The notes under the pieces are model-generated. The model did no database searches and was not told the origin of the DNA. It saw nothing but the letters and a program-made list of their open reading frames with translations. From Aquipseudomonas alcaligenes NBRC 14159 (GTDB taxonomy: Bacteria; Pseudomonadota; Gammaproteobacteria; Pseudomonadales; Pseudomonadaceae), in NCBI RefSeq assembly GCF_000467105.1, contig NZ_BATI01000046.1:1-34284 (forward strand): a stretch of DNA of 34,284 nucleotides. The letters are read 5' to 3'. Numbering within the stretch: position 1 is the first letter of the stretch; each line of letters begins with the position of its first letter. The translations under genes were made by a program, and so were the position numbers. This document shows positions 17,661 to 26,328 of the stretch, piece by piece.

Positions 17661-19271
17661 TCATGGGTCGAGACTGGACAAATGCCCGGTATCGATTTCG
17701 CTGCTTGCCCTGGTCACCGACCAGGTGCCGCTGGTGCGTTCGAGCATCAGCACCGTGTGCCAGTGTTGCTGCCGCGCGGAGTCGTAGGTGCTGCCGTCCG
17801 CGCGCCGGATGCGCACGAACTCGACGAAGTTGATCTTCTGCAGCAGGGCGTTGTAGCTGCTGGTGGTCATGGTGCGGAAACCCGGACGGTCCAACGAATA
17901 CATCTTGTGCAGGCTGCCGCTGGCGATCGGCGTGAGGCATTCATCCGAGTCATGGCTGTCGTCATCGCTGCCGGCCGGCTTGTTCCAGGCGCTGACCGTT
18001 TCCCATGGCCCGCTCATGCCCAGCGGCCATGCGGGCTTGCGGTGATACTTGGCTTCCTTGGTGCGCTTGATGTCGTAGCGGTAGGCCGGGTCGTGGTCAC
18101 GCAGGTGGGGCGCCAGCTCGATGCCGTTGGTCAGCTTGCCCGGTTCGCTGTCGACGCCCAGACTGCCGCGCGCCAACGCCGCGCAGTTATCACTGCTGAC
18201 CGAGCCGGAGTTGCGCACCGTCCAGTCGTGCACGCTGGGTTCGCGCGAGGTGGGGCGGGCGACGCCTGGCGCATGCAGCGCGACCACCCGGTTATCCGCC
18301 AGGGCGCTGCCGAAGCGCTCAGTCTCGCCATTGGCGAAGAATTCCAGCGAGGCCGCTGGAATGCCGGGTTTGCCGCCAACCGATGGGGCGTTGAGCTCGC
18401 TGGCAACCGCCGCCACGCGCGCACAGGACAGCGGCCAGTTGGTATCCGGCCCACCTTCGATGCTGGCGTAGCCGTCCAGGCGCACCACGGGTTGCAGCGG
18501 CGACAGGTTCCACTCGGTGGCAAAGCCGGCGAGGATGGCCTTGTCGGTCGTGTCCAGCTGGCTGCCTCCAGACGGAAAGTGCATCGTCAGCAGGCTTTCA
18601 CCCGCCGAATCAGTGGCGATCGGGCAACTCATGGCCGGCGCCGTGGCCGGATCGTTCTCCAGGGTATGACGGCGCACGGTCAGGGGAGTCGACCGGCCCT
18701 GCTGGACCACGTGCGCGAGCTCATGGGCGAGCAGATGTCGCCCGGCGTTGCTGGCGGGCGCGTAACGACCGCTGGCGAAGACGATATGTCCGCCCAGGGT
18801 GTAAGCCTCGGCGCCGATATCTCTGGCCGAGGCAGCGGCCTTGGCATCGTGATGCACCCGTACCTGACCGAAGTCGTGACCGAAGCGGGGCTCGAAGAAG
18901 TGCCGGGCGGCAGGCGCCAGCGCTTCACCGGCGCTCGCCAGGGTGCTGACGACGCTGGCCGGTGCTTGTGCCGGGGCGGCCAGCGCAGATGCTCGCTGGA
19001 GAGGCAGCGCACCGGCACGGGGCTGCAAGTCGAAAGCAGCAGAGTCGAGGATCCGCTTCGCCGTGCGCTCGGCTTCGTGTTCCAGGGGATCGTCGCTGGT
19101 ACCGATGCTCAGCTGACGTTGCAGGCCCAGAGCATGCTGCTGTTTGCAGCTTTCGCACTCGGTATCCGGCCCCTTGGCTGATCGGCCGCAGGCGCATTTG
19201 CGCCGCAGCACGCCGGCAACCGGCAGGGCGGCCGGCTTGGCCGGGGTCGGCTGCAACGCTGCGCTGTTCAT
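17661..19271 (-). CDS. DUF4157 (eCIS core) protein 1 with OmpA-like domain
   Basis: 536 residues. It has an N-terminal Cys group (C26, C28, C39, C42), a DUF4157 domain at about 115-192 (FGHDFGQVRVHHD; HELAH at 183-187), then at about 226-330 an OmpA-like pattern (LTMHFPSGGSQLDTTDK, LDGYASIEGGPDTNWPLS), the fold that binds peptidoglycan or mediates periplasmic contacts. The last 200 residues are unrecognised and end HWHTVLMLERTSGTWSVTR. It may be a cargo protein, possibly targeting the cell envelope. The ATG overlaps the stop of the small upstream gene by four bases. Whether HELAH is catalytic or only structural in eCIS DUF4157 proteins is not settled by sequence. Confidence 0.85.
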   Translation of the reverse strand: MNSAALQPTPAKPAALPVAGVLRRKCACGRSAKGPDTECESCKQQHALGLQRQLSIGTSDDPLEHEAERTAKRILDSAAFDLQPRAGALPLQRASALAAPAQAPASVVSTLASAGEALAPAARHFFEPRFGHDFGQVRVHHDAKAAASARDIGAEAYTLGGHIVFASGRYAPASNAGRHLLAHELAHVVQQGRSTPLTVRRHTLENDPATAPAMSCPIATDSAGESLLTMHFPSGGSQLDTTDKAILAGFATEWNLSPLQPVVRLDGYASIEGGPDTNWPLSCARVAAVASELNAPSVGGKPGIPAASLEFFANGETERFGSALADNRVVALHAPGVARPTSREPSVHDWTVRNSGSVSSDNCAALARGSLGVDSEPGKLTNGIELAPHLRDHDPAYRYDIKRTKEAKYHRKPAWPLGMSGPWETVSAWNKPAGSDDDSHDSDECLTPIASGSLHKMYSLDRPGFRTMTTSSYNALLQKINFVEFVRIRRADGSTYDSARQQHWHTVLMLERTSGTWSVTRASSEIDTGHLSSLDP

Positions 19272-19516
19272 GCCTTGCCTCCGCCGACGATGCGTTGGGC
19301 GATCGCTTGCCCAGTGCCAGCTGGAGTGGCTGCAGTGGTGACCTTGCCGGCGCGGATGCGCGCCTGGTTACCCTGGGTGATGAGCGGCGCGTCGAGCGCA
19401 TGGTTGCCCAGCTCGTTGGCCACGGCACGGGATATCTCGTCCGCCAGGGCGCCGGCGTCTACATCGGCGAAACCGCGCAGAACCAGCTTGTCGATGTGCA
19501 CCAGGATGCGGGTCAT
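19268..19516 (-). CDS. Small eCIS operon protein of unknown function
   Basis: 82 residues from the ATG at 19516, which overlaps the stop of the AAA+ gene by four bases; a GTG six bases earlier is also in frame but breaks the ATGA pattern used along this operon. The sequence (TRILVHIDKLVLRGF, then ADEISRAVANEL) looks like a small alpha/beta protein. It lies between the ATPase and the first DUF4157 gene, so it may help load or chaperone cargo. I do not recognise the family, although small proteins of this kind are common beside DUF4157 genes. Confidence 0.75.
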   Translation of the reverse strand: MTRILVHIDKLVLRGFADVDAGALADEISRAVANELGNHALDAPLITQGNQARIRAGKVTTAATPAGTGQAIAQRIVGGGKA

Positions 19517-21417
19517 GACCACCCCCGCACTTCGGCTTCGGCGAAGGGCTTGTCGCGCTTGGCCGCTTCGAGGCGGGCCGCATGGCGCAGCAGGGGCATG
19601 GTGACCGGCGTACCGGCCTCGGCGGCGAGAAATGCCGCTGCCAGGGCGATGTTGCGGATGTTGCCGCCCGCGAGATTGAGACGGGCGAGCTTGCTGTGAT
19701 CGAGTGCCTCGACCGGCGTCTGCGGTGGGAACACGCCGCGCCAGATGGCTTCGCGCTGGGCGGTATCGGGGAACGGGAAGTTCACCACGAAGCGCAGCCG
19801 ACGGCTGAAGGCCGAGTCCAGCGCGCTCTTGTGGTTGGTGGTCAGGATCGCCAGCCCGCGATAGGCCTCCATGCGTTGGAGCAGGTAGCTCACCTCGATA
19901 TTGGCGTAACGGTCGTGGCTGTCCTTCACGTCGCTGCGCTTGCCGAACAGGGCATCCGCTTCGTCGAAGAGCAGGATGGCGCCAATGTCCTCGGCCGCAT
20001 CGAAGACCTTGCGCAGGTTCTTTTCAGTCTCGCCGATGTACTTGCTGACCACTGCCGACAGATCGATACGGTAGAGCGCCAGCCCGAGCGTCTTGGCCAG
20101 TACCTCGGCCGCCATGGTCTTGCCGGTGCCGGATTCGCCGGCAAACAGGGTGGCGACGCCCAGCCCCCGGTCGCTCCTGTCGGCAAAGCCCCAGTCGTGA
20201 TGCACGCGGATGCGCTGGCGCGTGTGCACCGTGATCTGCTCGAGGGCGCGGCGCTGCGTTTCGGGCAGGATCAGGTCGGACCAACCGGCGCGCGGCTCGA
20301 TGCGTTGCGCCAGTGCCAGCAGCGGCGCTTCATCACCGCGGCACTGGCGATGCAGCATGCTGCGGCGCTCTTCGGGAGCGAGCGGGCCCACGTCGATGGA
20401 GATATCGCCAATACGCCGTGCACTCAGGCGATAGCCGCTGGCGAGCTGGTCGATGTCGTCATCCAGGCCGTCGGCGGCGCCGCCCAGTGCGGCGCGCCAC
20501 AGCTCACGCTGGCTCGGCATGTCCGGCTTGTCGATGCGCAGCAGATGAGTCGGCAGCGCCAACGCGATCGGCTCGCGCGTCGCGATAAGGACCAGGCCAT
20601 GCAAGCTGCTGGCGAGCTTGCGCACGGCGTCGGTATGGCTGTCGGCGTCGGCGATCAGCAAGGTGCTGCCGAGCAGTGCAGCTTCCCGCTGCCAGAGGGT
20701 GGCCAGTGCCACGCATTCGTGCAGCCCTTCAGGAATATTCGCGGCGTGCAGGCGATACAGACGCAGACGCAAAACATCGGCAACGATTCGAGCGACATCC
20801 TCCTGGGCCAGCGGGTCGTCTCCCGCCAGCTGTACGACCCGTGTTGCGCCGAAGGTTGATTGCACCATCGTCGCCAGGCCCATCGCGGCTTCCATGTGCG
20901 CGGGCGCCATCAGCCGGGCCTCGGCGACAGGTTCGATGAGGCTGTGCAGGCGGTGATCAAGGTCATTGAGGCCGGCCAGGTAGTGCAGGACGCGCTCATC
21001 GAGCGCCACCCGGCCACCGGTCAGGCCGGCCTTTTCGTCGACCTCCACCAGGCGCCAGCGGCGCAGCGGGCTGAGCGGTGCGAGCGCGCTCCAATGGGCC
21101 TCGGGCAGCACCGCCAAGGCGAGACCGAAAGTAGGGAAGGGGCTTCCTGTCGTCTCGCGGCAGCGACGCGCGAGTTGCATGTCCATCTCGACGCCGGCTG
21201 CGAGCAGCACGATGTCACGCTCGAAGCGGCTCAGGGCAAAGCGCTCGGTCAGGTGATCAAGCGCCGCCAGCGCGGGCATGCACGCGGCCGCATTGGCCAC
21301 CCCGGCCTGCGCCGCGGCCAGATCGCCGTCGCCCAACAGCGCACGCAGGCGGGCAAACTCGGCCACCAGCAATTGCTGGTTGGCGGTGGACCAGTCGAGA
21401 TCGAGCGGTGCGTTCAT
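19513..21417 (-). CDS. AAA+ ATPase of the eCIS (Afp15/Pvc15-like)
   Basis: 634 residues. The C-terminal AAA+ module has Walker A GESGTGKT at 427-434, Walker B ILLFDEAD at 481-488 and a tandem Arg (539-540) in FSRRLRFVV that is a candidate arginine finger. The N-terminal 380 residues are helical, with a degenerate ATPase-like part around 190-290 (LLIADADS). Cytoplasmic AAA+ proteins of this size are a fixed component of eCIS loci, where they are thought to help assembly or cargo loading. The gene is coupled by four-base overlaps to the DUF4255 cap gene and to the small gene downstream. Confidence 0.92.
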   Translation of the reverse strand: MNAPLDLDWSTANQQLLVAEFARLRALLGDGDLAAAQAGVANAAACMPALAALDHLTERFALSRFERDIVLLAAGVEMDMQLARRCRETTGSPFPTFGLALAVLPEAHWSALAPLSPLRRWRLVEVDEKAGLTGGRVALDERVLHYLAGLNDLDHRLHSLIEPVAEARLMAPAHMEAAMGLATMVQSTFGATRVVQLAGDDPLAQEDVARIVADVLRLRLYRLHAANIPEGLHECVALATLWQREAALLGSTLLIADADSHTDAVRKLASSLHGLVLIATREPIALALPTHLLRIDKPDMPSQRELWRAALGGAADGLDDDIDQLASGYRLSARRIGDISIDVGPLAPEERRSMLHRQCRGDEAPLLALAQRIEPRAGWSDLILPETQRRALEQITVHTRQRIRVHHDWGFADRSDRGLGVATLFAGESGTGKTMAAEVLAKTLGLALYRIDLSAVVSKYIGETEKNLRKVFDAAEDIGAILLFDEADALFGKRSDVKDSHDRYANIEVSYLLQRMEAYRGLAILTTNHKSALDSAFSRRLRFVVNFPFPDTAQREAIWRGVFPPQTPVEALDHSKLARLNLAGGNIRNIALAAAFLAAEAGTPVTMPLLRHAARLEAAKRDKPFAEAEVRGWS

Positions 21418-22724
21418 GTGATCGTCACCCGCAGGTCGAAGAAGGTCGGCGGGGTGGTGCTACGGTCGACGATAGGGCTGTCGACACCGTCGATGCGCAG
21501 CCGCGCCAGCGGGGCGCCGACGGCCGCGTTGCGGGCGATGAAAGTGAGTGTGGTGGTGGGCGCGACGAAGGCCTCGGGCCGAATTTCCTCGCTCCCCAAC
21601 AGCAACGAAACCTTCTGCCCAGGTCGCAGTGCGGGGGTGAAACTGAGGGCGATATGGGCGTCGTCACTGCCGTCGCGCACCACGTTCATGGGCAGATTGG
21701 TGATGCGGGGGGCGATCACCGTCGCCAGCCGGTTGCTCGTGCGCGGTTGGCTCTCGCTCGGCATCACCACGCTGGCGGTGATGTCATAGATGCCCACCGG
21801 AAAATCGGCCGCCCTGGCCGGCGGGATAAGCAGATTCATATGATCTGCCGCGCTGCTGCCGCTGGCAGCGATCGTTTCGTCGATGTCGAAACGGTCGTTA
21901 CGCAGTTGCAGGGTGCGGGCGCTACCGTCGAGGTGATGACCTTCGATACGGGTGTTCTGTCCCAGCTGCACCACCGACTGGTTACCCGCGGGCAGTATGG
22001 CTTCGAGCGTGGGCAGCGGCGCAATCATCGAGGGCGAGACCACCACGCCACGTTCTCGCCGGCTGATCGGGTCGACTTCGCCGCGGCTGAGCACCGGTAG
22101 CGTCGGACGTGTGCTGTGTTGCGCTTCGATCAGCACCACCGAGACCTGATAGGCGGCACTGGGGCGGTAGTGGGACTGGGTGGCGGTCCACAACTTGGTC
22201 AGCTCCTCACTGTTCAGGAACTGAGGCGATATCTTCACCTGCTCGAGCTGGTCCGCCAGTCCGCAGTCGGCCAGCGCCTGCAGGGCCGGCGGCAGATCAC
22301 TACCGATATCGGGCGATGGGTTGAGCGCGGTACGGATCATCTCGCGGGTGAGCACGGGGTACTCATGCATCAGTTGCATGGCGTAGCCGAGCAGGATTTC
22401 GGCATGCAGGTCCATGTTGCCGTAGGCCGAGATGAGGTAATGCAGGTCGAGCGCGAGCGGCGCATTGGTGAGCCGGTGGCGGCCCGAGGCATCGCGCGAG
22501 GGCAGGGCCTCATTGCGCCAGCCGATGTTGGGCGAGACCTGATAGAGAAACAGGTTGAGCTGTGTCGCCTCGGCCCCTTCCGCCGGGAGTACCCGGTCAG
22601 GCGGCAGGGCCGTGACTGACACTGTGCTGCCCAGCACGCCAGCCACGTTGTGATTGACCATGCCATCGTTGAGACGGTCGCGCAGCACGGCGGTGACGCC
22701 GGCGATGGCCAGGGCGGTACTCAT
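21414..22724 (-). CDS. DUF4255 tail terminator/cap protein (Afp16-like) with C-terminal Ig-like part
   Basis: 436 residues. The first 190 match the DUF4255/Pvc16 N-terminal pattern: IAGVTAVLRDRLNDGM, then QLNLFLYQVSPNIGWRNEAL and PLALDLHYLISAYG. The rest looks like two or three beta-sandwich (IPT/Ig-like) repeats, e.g. VQLGQNTRIEGHHLDG and APRITNLPMNVVRDG. The family caps the end of the tube and sheath and sets or stabilises particle length. At 436 residues it is longer than the bare cap domain, so the Ig-like part may decorate the distal end of the particle. Overlaps of four bases join it to both neighbours. Confidence 0.87.
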   Translation of the reverse strand: MSTALAIAGVTAVLRDRLNDGMVNHNVAGVLGSTVSVTALPPDRVLPAEGAEATQLNLFLYQVSPNIGWRNEALPSRDASGRHRLTNAPLALDLHYLISAYGNMDLHAEILLGYAMQLMHEYPVLTREMIRTALNPSPDIGSDLPPALQALADCGLADQLEQVKISPQFLNSEELTKLWTATQSHYRPSAAYQVSVVLIEAQHSTRPTLPVLSRGEVDPISRRERGVVVSPSMIAPLPTLEAILPAGNQSVVQLGQNTRIEGHHLDGSARTLQLRNDRFDIDETIAASGSSAADHMNLLIPPARAADFPVGIYDITASVVMPSESQPRTSNRLATVIAPRITNLPMNVVRDGSDDAHIALSFTPALRPGQKVSLLLGSEEIRPEAFVAPTTTLTFIARNAAVGAPLARLRIDGVDSPIVDRSTTPPTFFDLRVTIT

Positions 22725-23512
22725 GAGCCATCCCCCTTGCGCCTGGCCAGGTAGTCATCCAGCGAGAGCGGCGCTGCGCCCTTGCGCGATGGCTTGCTGG
22801 CCGGTCTGGACTCCTGGATGGCTGTCACTTCGATGCGGCCGATATGGATATGCACCTCGTCCGGCTCGCGTGCAGGTACCGCCGATGCGCTAGCAGAGGC
22901 TGATGCGGCTGGGGCGGAGGCAGCTCCTTGCGGGTTTGCCGGGAGCAGGGGTAGCGGTAGCACGAGATTGTCCAGCGTTCGCTCCGGCACGCGCAGCACG
23001 CCGCCAATCTCGCTGCCGGTGGCAGGGGGCAGCGACGGCTGGGCGGCGGGTTGCAGGGGCAACTCAACGGGCACTTGAGCGAGGGGGACAGGCGTTGACA
23101 GATCGTCTGGTGATTGTGGTGGCAGCAAGGCTGCAGGCACAGCGGGACCGCGAATCTCGGCATGCTTCTCGGGCGCACGGCCCGACAATCCAGCGGGCTC
23201 GGCATGAATAGTCACGCCGGGGCGGGGCAGGGGAGCGATCCACTCTTCCTGCGTGACTTTCTCGGCCTGCTCCTGCAAGCGCCCAGATGGAGCATGCCGA
23301 GTTGGCGGGGCAGCAGGCGTCACGCGTTGTGCCGAGTCGGTCGGCACCTGCAGTGGCTGCCTGTCCGTGCGCGATGGCGGCGCAGTGGCGAACTCCGGTG
23401 TGGGCTGCGGGCGTTCGGGTAGGGATTGATAGGGCAGCCGTGCCGGCGAGTGCAGCATCGTCCCGCGCTGTCCAGTGGCCTGGGCGGCCAGACGCAAGAA
23501 CAGGCCGCTCAT
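22721..23512 (-). CDS. Proline-rich linker protein with conserved C-terminal motif
   Basis: 263 residues starting at MSGLFLRLAAQATG; the ATG at 23512 overlaps the previous stop (ATGA). Residues about 30-215 are rich in Pro, Ala, Gln and Ser and look disordered. The ends are ordered: the N-terminal LFLRLAAQA helix and the C-terminal VHIHIGRIEVTAIQ followed by PLSLDDYLARRKG. Short end motifs of this sort recur in proteins next to DUF4255 in eCIS loci, as far as I recall. It may tether the cap, ATPase or cargo, or span the tube lumen. No enzyme domain is visible. Confidence 0.8.
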   Translation of the reverse strand: MSGLFLRLAAQATGQRGTMLHSPARLPYQSLPERPQPTPEFATAPPSRTDRQPLQVPTDSAQRVTPAAPPTRHAPSGRLQEQAEKVTQEEWIAPLPRPGVTIHAEPAGLSGRAPEKHAEIRGPAVPAALLPPQSPDDLSTPVPLAQVPVELPLQPAAQPSLPPATGSEIGGVLRVPERTLDNLVLPLPLLPANPQGAASAPAASASASASAVPAREPDEVHIHIGRIEVTAIQESRPASKPSRKGAAPLSLDDYLARRKGDGS

Positions 23513-24195
23513 GACGCCACCCGAGCCAGATAGGCACTGCGCCGGGCTGGGCTGAGCGCGAGTATCTCGCTCTCGCTCCAACCGTAGGCCTGCGCCAGCC
23601 TATGTATGTCGTCGAGCAAATGGCGACTGCTGGCCTCAATTTCCTCCCACAGGTAGGCGGGCACATCCAGGCTGGCAGCGTCGGCATGCTTGCAGGCAGG
23701 GCACTGGAAGTTCAGGGAGATGTCCGCCCAGGGGTCGGCCGCCTCGATGGCGGCTTCGATGGCTGGGCGTAGCGCTGCATCGGCTGCATCGCCGGCGCCG
23801 CATGCGTGCAGCAGCCGGGCAGAGGCATCGGTCAGGTCGTGCATGCCGGCAATACGCGCCAGATCGCCGATTCCGGGACAGCGAAAACGCTGACCGGCGA
23901 CTTCCACCGACTCGGCAGGCATCTCCATTGGCGGCAGCTGCTCCGGCAGCAGGACGAACTCCATGCGCTCGCCGCAGGCCGGACAATCCAGCCAGAGCGG
24001 CAGCTGCGTACCGAAGCTGCGCCAGTGCAGGCGCATCAGCGCCGCGTTGCACTCGCCCAGGGGACGCTCGGCCAATTGCTCGACCGCCAGTTCCGGCGCT
24101 GCCTGGGCGAACAGCAGCAGCGCGCGATCCAGGGGGTGGCGCACCGCGCCGTGCTCCCAGAGCGTCAGCAGTTGTGCAGGCGTCAGCGGCAGCAT
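23509..24195 (-). CDS. CxxC/CxxC baseplate- or assembly-associated protein of the eCIS
   Basis: 228 residues. Two CPAC motifs (C71/C74 and C165/C168) lie about 90 residues apart and may form one zinc site. The C-terminus IHRLAQAYGWSESEILALSPARRSAYL resembles the helical ending of T4 gp26-type and small Afp6-type proteins, in which 'YGW..EI..L...RR' recurs. It is encoded between the tube gene and the proline-rich protein. I infer a baseplate-hub, tube-chaperone or tape-measure-related role. The family assignment is tentative; the gene itself is secure from its codon pattern and tight spacing (4 bases after the tube gene). Confidence 0.8.
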   Translation of the reverse strand: MLPLTPAQLLTLWEHGAVRHPLDRALLLFAQAAPELAVEQLAERPLGECNAALMRLHWRSFGTQLPLWLDCPACGERMEFVLLPEQLPPMEMPAESVEVAGQRFRCPGIGDLARIAGMHDLTDASARLLHACGAGDAADAALRPAIEAAIEAADPWADISLNFQCPACKHADAASLDVPAYLWEEIEASSRHLLDDIHRLAQAYGWSESEILALSPARRSAYLARVAS

Positions 24196-24199
24196 GGCT

Positions 24200-24724
24200 T
24201 CAGGCCGGCTCGGTGAAGTTGGGCTCGGCAGGCTCGGTCACGTCGTAGTCACGCTCCCAACCCTCGTTCTCCAGCTTGATGGTCTGGATCGCCACGGCGT
24301 TGGCATTGGCGTCCAGGTCCGGCAGCGCCTGGTACTCCGACACCCAGCAGCGGAACACCTTGTAGGCGAGGGCGAGCTGGCCAGCTTCGTTGTACACCTC
24401 GATGATCAGGTCCTTGCGGAAGTCCTTGAGCGAGACCTCAGCACCGAGGCCGGCGCCGAAATTCCACACTTTGTTGGCCCACCTCTCGAACTCGGTGTCA
24501 TGGGTGACGCCGCGCTCCAGGGTGATGGCTTCGAACTTGGTGCGCCCGGGCGACTTGCGCGACGTCGAGGGGTCGCCGCCTTCACGGTGTTCGACCATTT
24601 CGGTGCTGCGCTTGAGCGAGCCGACCTTGCTGATCCCGGCGACATAGCGGCCATCCCACTTCACCCGGAATTTGAAGTTCTTGTACGGATCGAAGCGCTG
24701 TGCGTTGACGCTGAACTGGGCCAT
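24200..24724 (-). CDS. eCIS inner tube protein
   Basis: 174 residues. RFDPYKNFKFRVKWDGRYVA, then STEMVEHREGGDP and KSPGRTKFEAITLERGVTHD are the conserved signature of gp19-like tail tube proteins of eCIS (Afp1/Afp5). The C-terminal YKVFRCWVSEYQALPDLDA and IQTIKLENEGWERD complete the fold. Hexameric rings stack inside the sheath. Only one tube gene is present, whereas Afp and PVC carry two. It follows the sheath gene after 11 bases. Confidence 0.94.
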   Translation of the reverse strand: MAQFSVNAQRFDPYKNFKFRVKWDGRYVAGISKVGSLKRSTEMVEHREGGDPSTSRKSPGRTKFEAITLERGVTHDTEFERWANKVWNFGAGLGAEVSLKDFRKDLIIEVYNEAGQLALAYKVFRCWVSEYQALPDLDANANAVAIQTIKLENEGWERDYDVTEPAEPNFTEPA

Positions 24725-24735
24725 GGTCTGTTCTC

Positions 24736-26328
24736 CTAGACGTCGATCTGTCCGGCCATCTGCTGCAGCTTGATGACCACGAACTCGGCGGGTTTGAGCG
24801 GAGCGAAACCGACCAGGATGTTCACCACCCCGCGGTTGATATCGCTCTGCGTAGTGGTTTCGCGGTCACATTTGACGAAGTAGGCATCGCGCGGGCTGCT
24901 GCCCTGGAACGCGCCCTGGCGGAACAGGTCCTGCATGAAGGCGCCGATGTTGAGTCGAATCTGCGCCCAGAGCGGCTCGTCGTTGGGCTCGAACACCACC
25001 CACTGGGTGCCGCGGAACAGGCTTTCTTCCAGGAACAGCGCCAGACGCCGTACCGGCACATATTTCCACTCGGAGGAGAGCAGGTCTGCACCAGCCAGGG
25101 TACGGGCGCCCCAGACCAGGTGCCCTGCGACCGGGAAGGTACGCAGGCAGTTGAGGCCGACCGGGTTGAGCACGCCGTTCTGCCGGTCGGTCATGGTGTA
25201 GGTGAGGCCCTGTACTCCGGAGAGGGACGCGGCCAGGCCGGCCGGTGCCTTCCACACGCCGCGCTGCACATCGGTGCGCGCCATGATCCCAGCCACCGCG
25301 CCACAGGGTGCAAAGTCGGCCAGGCGGTTCTCCGACAGGGGATCGGGCATGCGCAGGCGTGGGAAATACACTGCGGCGTTGATCGCGAAGGCGTTGCCGA
25401 CCGCGCCGCGCAAACCGTTGACACCGGTTTCCGCTGCACTGATGGCCGTACTCGGAGTCGCGGTCCAGGCCACCGGTGAGTCGATGATCAGCAGGGCACG
25501 GCGCTGCTGACAGTAGATCGCCGCATCCTCAAGGGTGCCGGCGGCAAGATCGGTGTCGCGGGTGAGGGGAGGGATGCACAGCAGATTGAACAGGTCGGCC
25601 TCGTCCAGGGCGTAGATGCCGGTGCGCAGGTTTTCGTTGCCGATGATCTGGGCATCGGCAATGTCGGCGCCATCGTCACCCAGCGTGCCTTCGGTCGTTG
25701 CCGTACCGTCGGGATTGGCAACCGTGACCGTGTCATTTGTGGGACTCTCGTCGATCGGAGCCGAAGTACGCACATTGACCAGGGCCGATTGTTCGTTGAG
25801 CACGGTATCGACAAAACGCGGGCTGAGGGGATCGACCGAGACATTGCGGAACAACTCCGAAGCCACGGCAACGCTGCCACCGGGTCGATCAAGTTCTTCA
25901 ATCAGCAGGTTGAACAGCAGCTGATCGGTAGTATCGCGGGTATCGTGATCCACCGTTGCCTGCAGCCTGTTGCCCCAGGTGCCAGGGCTAGCGGCCTCCA
26001 GCAACAGCGAGCCGGTGGCAGTGGCCAGATCCAGGGTAGCCTTACTGGCGTCTGCATCATCGGCGCCGAATACGCGGACGATCAGCGCATCGCTGCCGCC
26101 ATGCTGGAAAAACTGCAGCACGGCATAACTCAGGGTGCTCGGCTGCCAGAGCCCGCCGAACAGACGCGAATACTCGGCGAAGCTCTGTACGCGTACCGGA
26201 TCGTTGACCGGCCCACGCAACGCTCGGCCCACAAACGCGGTGATCGAGGTGGCGACGCCGGTGATGGTGCGCACGCCGCTGGGTACTTCTTCGATGTAGA
26301 CGCCCGGATAACTCAGGTTGGATGGCAT
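24736..26328 (-). CDS. eCIS contractile sheath protein
   Basis: 530 residues. The opening SYPGVYIEEVPSGVRTITGV followed by ATSITAFVGRA is the tail-sheath signature of Afp2-4/Pvc2-4, and the C-terminal INRGVVNILVGFAPLKPAEF is equally conserved. The middle (about 170-240) holds a more variable, Thr/Asp-rich surface domain. It is the first gene of the operon; the ATG has a TGAGGAG site 9 bases upstream. Only one sheath gene is present, compared with three in Afp/PVC. Confidence 0.95.
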   Translation of the reverse strand: MPSNLSYPGVYIEEVPSGVRTITGVATSITAFVGRALRGPVNDPVRVQSFAEYSRLFGGLWQPSTLSYAVLQFFQHGGSDALIVRVFGADDADASKATLDLATATGSLLLEAASPGTWGNRLQATVDHDTRDTTDQLLFNLLIEELDRPGGSVAVASELFRNVSVDPLSPRFVDTVLNEQSALVNVRTSAPIDESPTNDTVTVANPDGTATTEGTLGDDGADIADAQIIGNENLRTGIYALDEADLFNLLCIPPLTRDTDLAAGTLEDAAIYCQQRRALLIIDSPVAWTATPSTAISAAETGVNGLRGAVGNAFAINAAVYFPRLRMPDPLSENRLADFAPCGAVAGIMARTDVQRGVWKAPAGLAASLSGVQGLTYTMTDRQNGVLNPVGLNCLRTFPVAGHLVWGARTLAGADLLSSEWKYVPVRRLALFLEESLFRGTQWVVFEPNDEPLWAQIRLNIGAFMQDLFRQGAFQGSSPRDAYFVKCDRETTTQSDINRGVVNILVGFAPLKPAEFVVIKLQQMAGQIDV

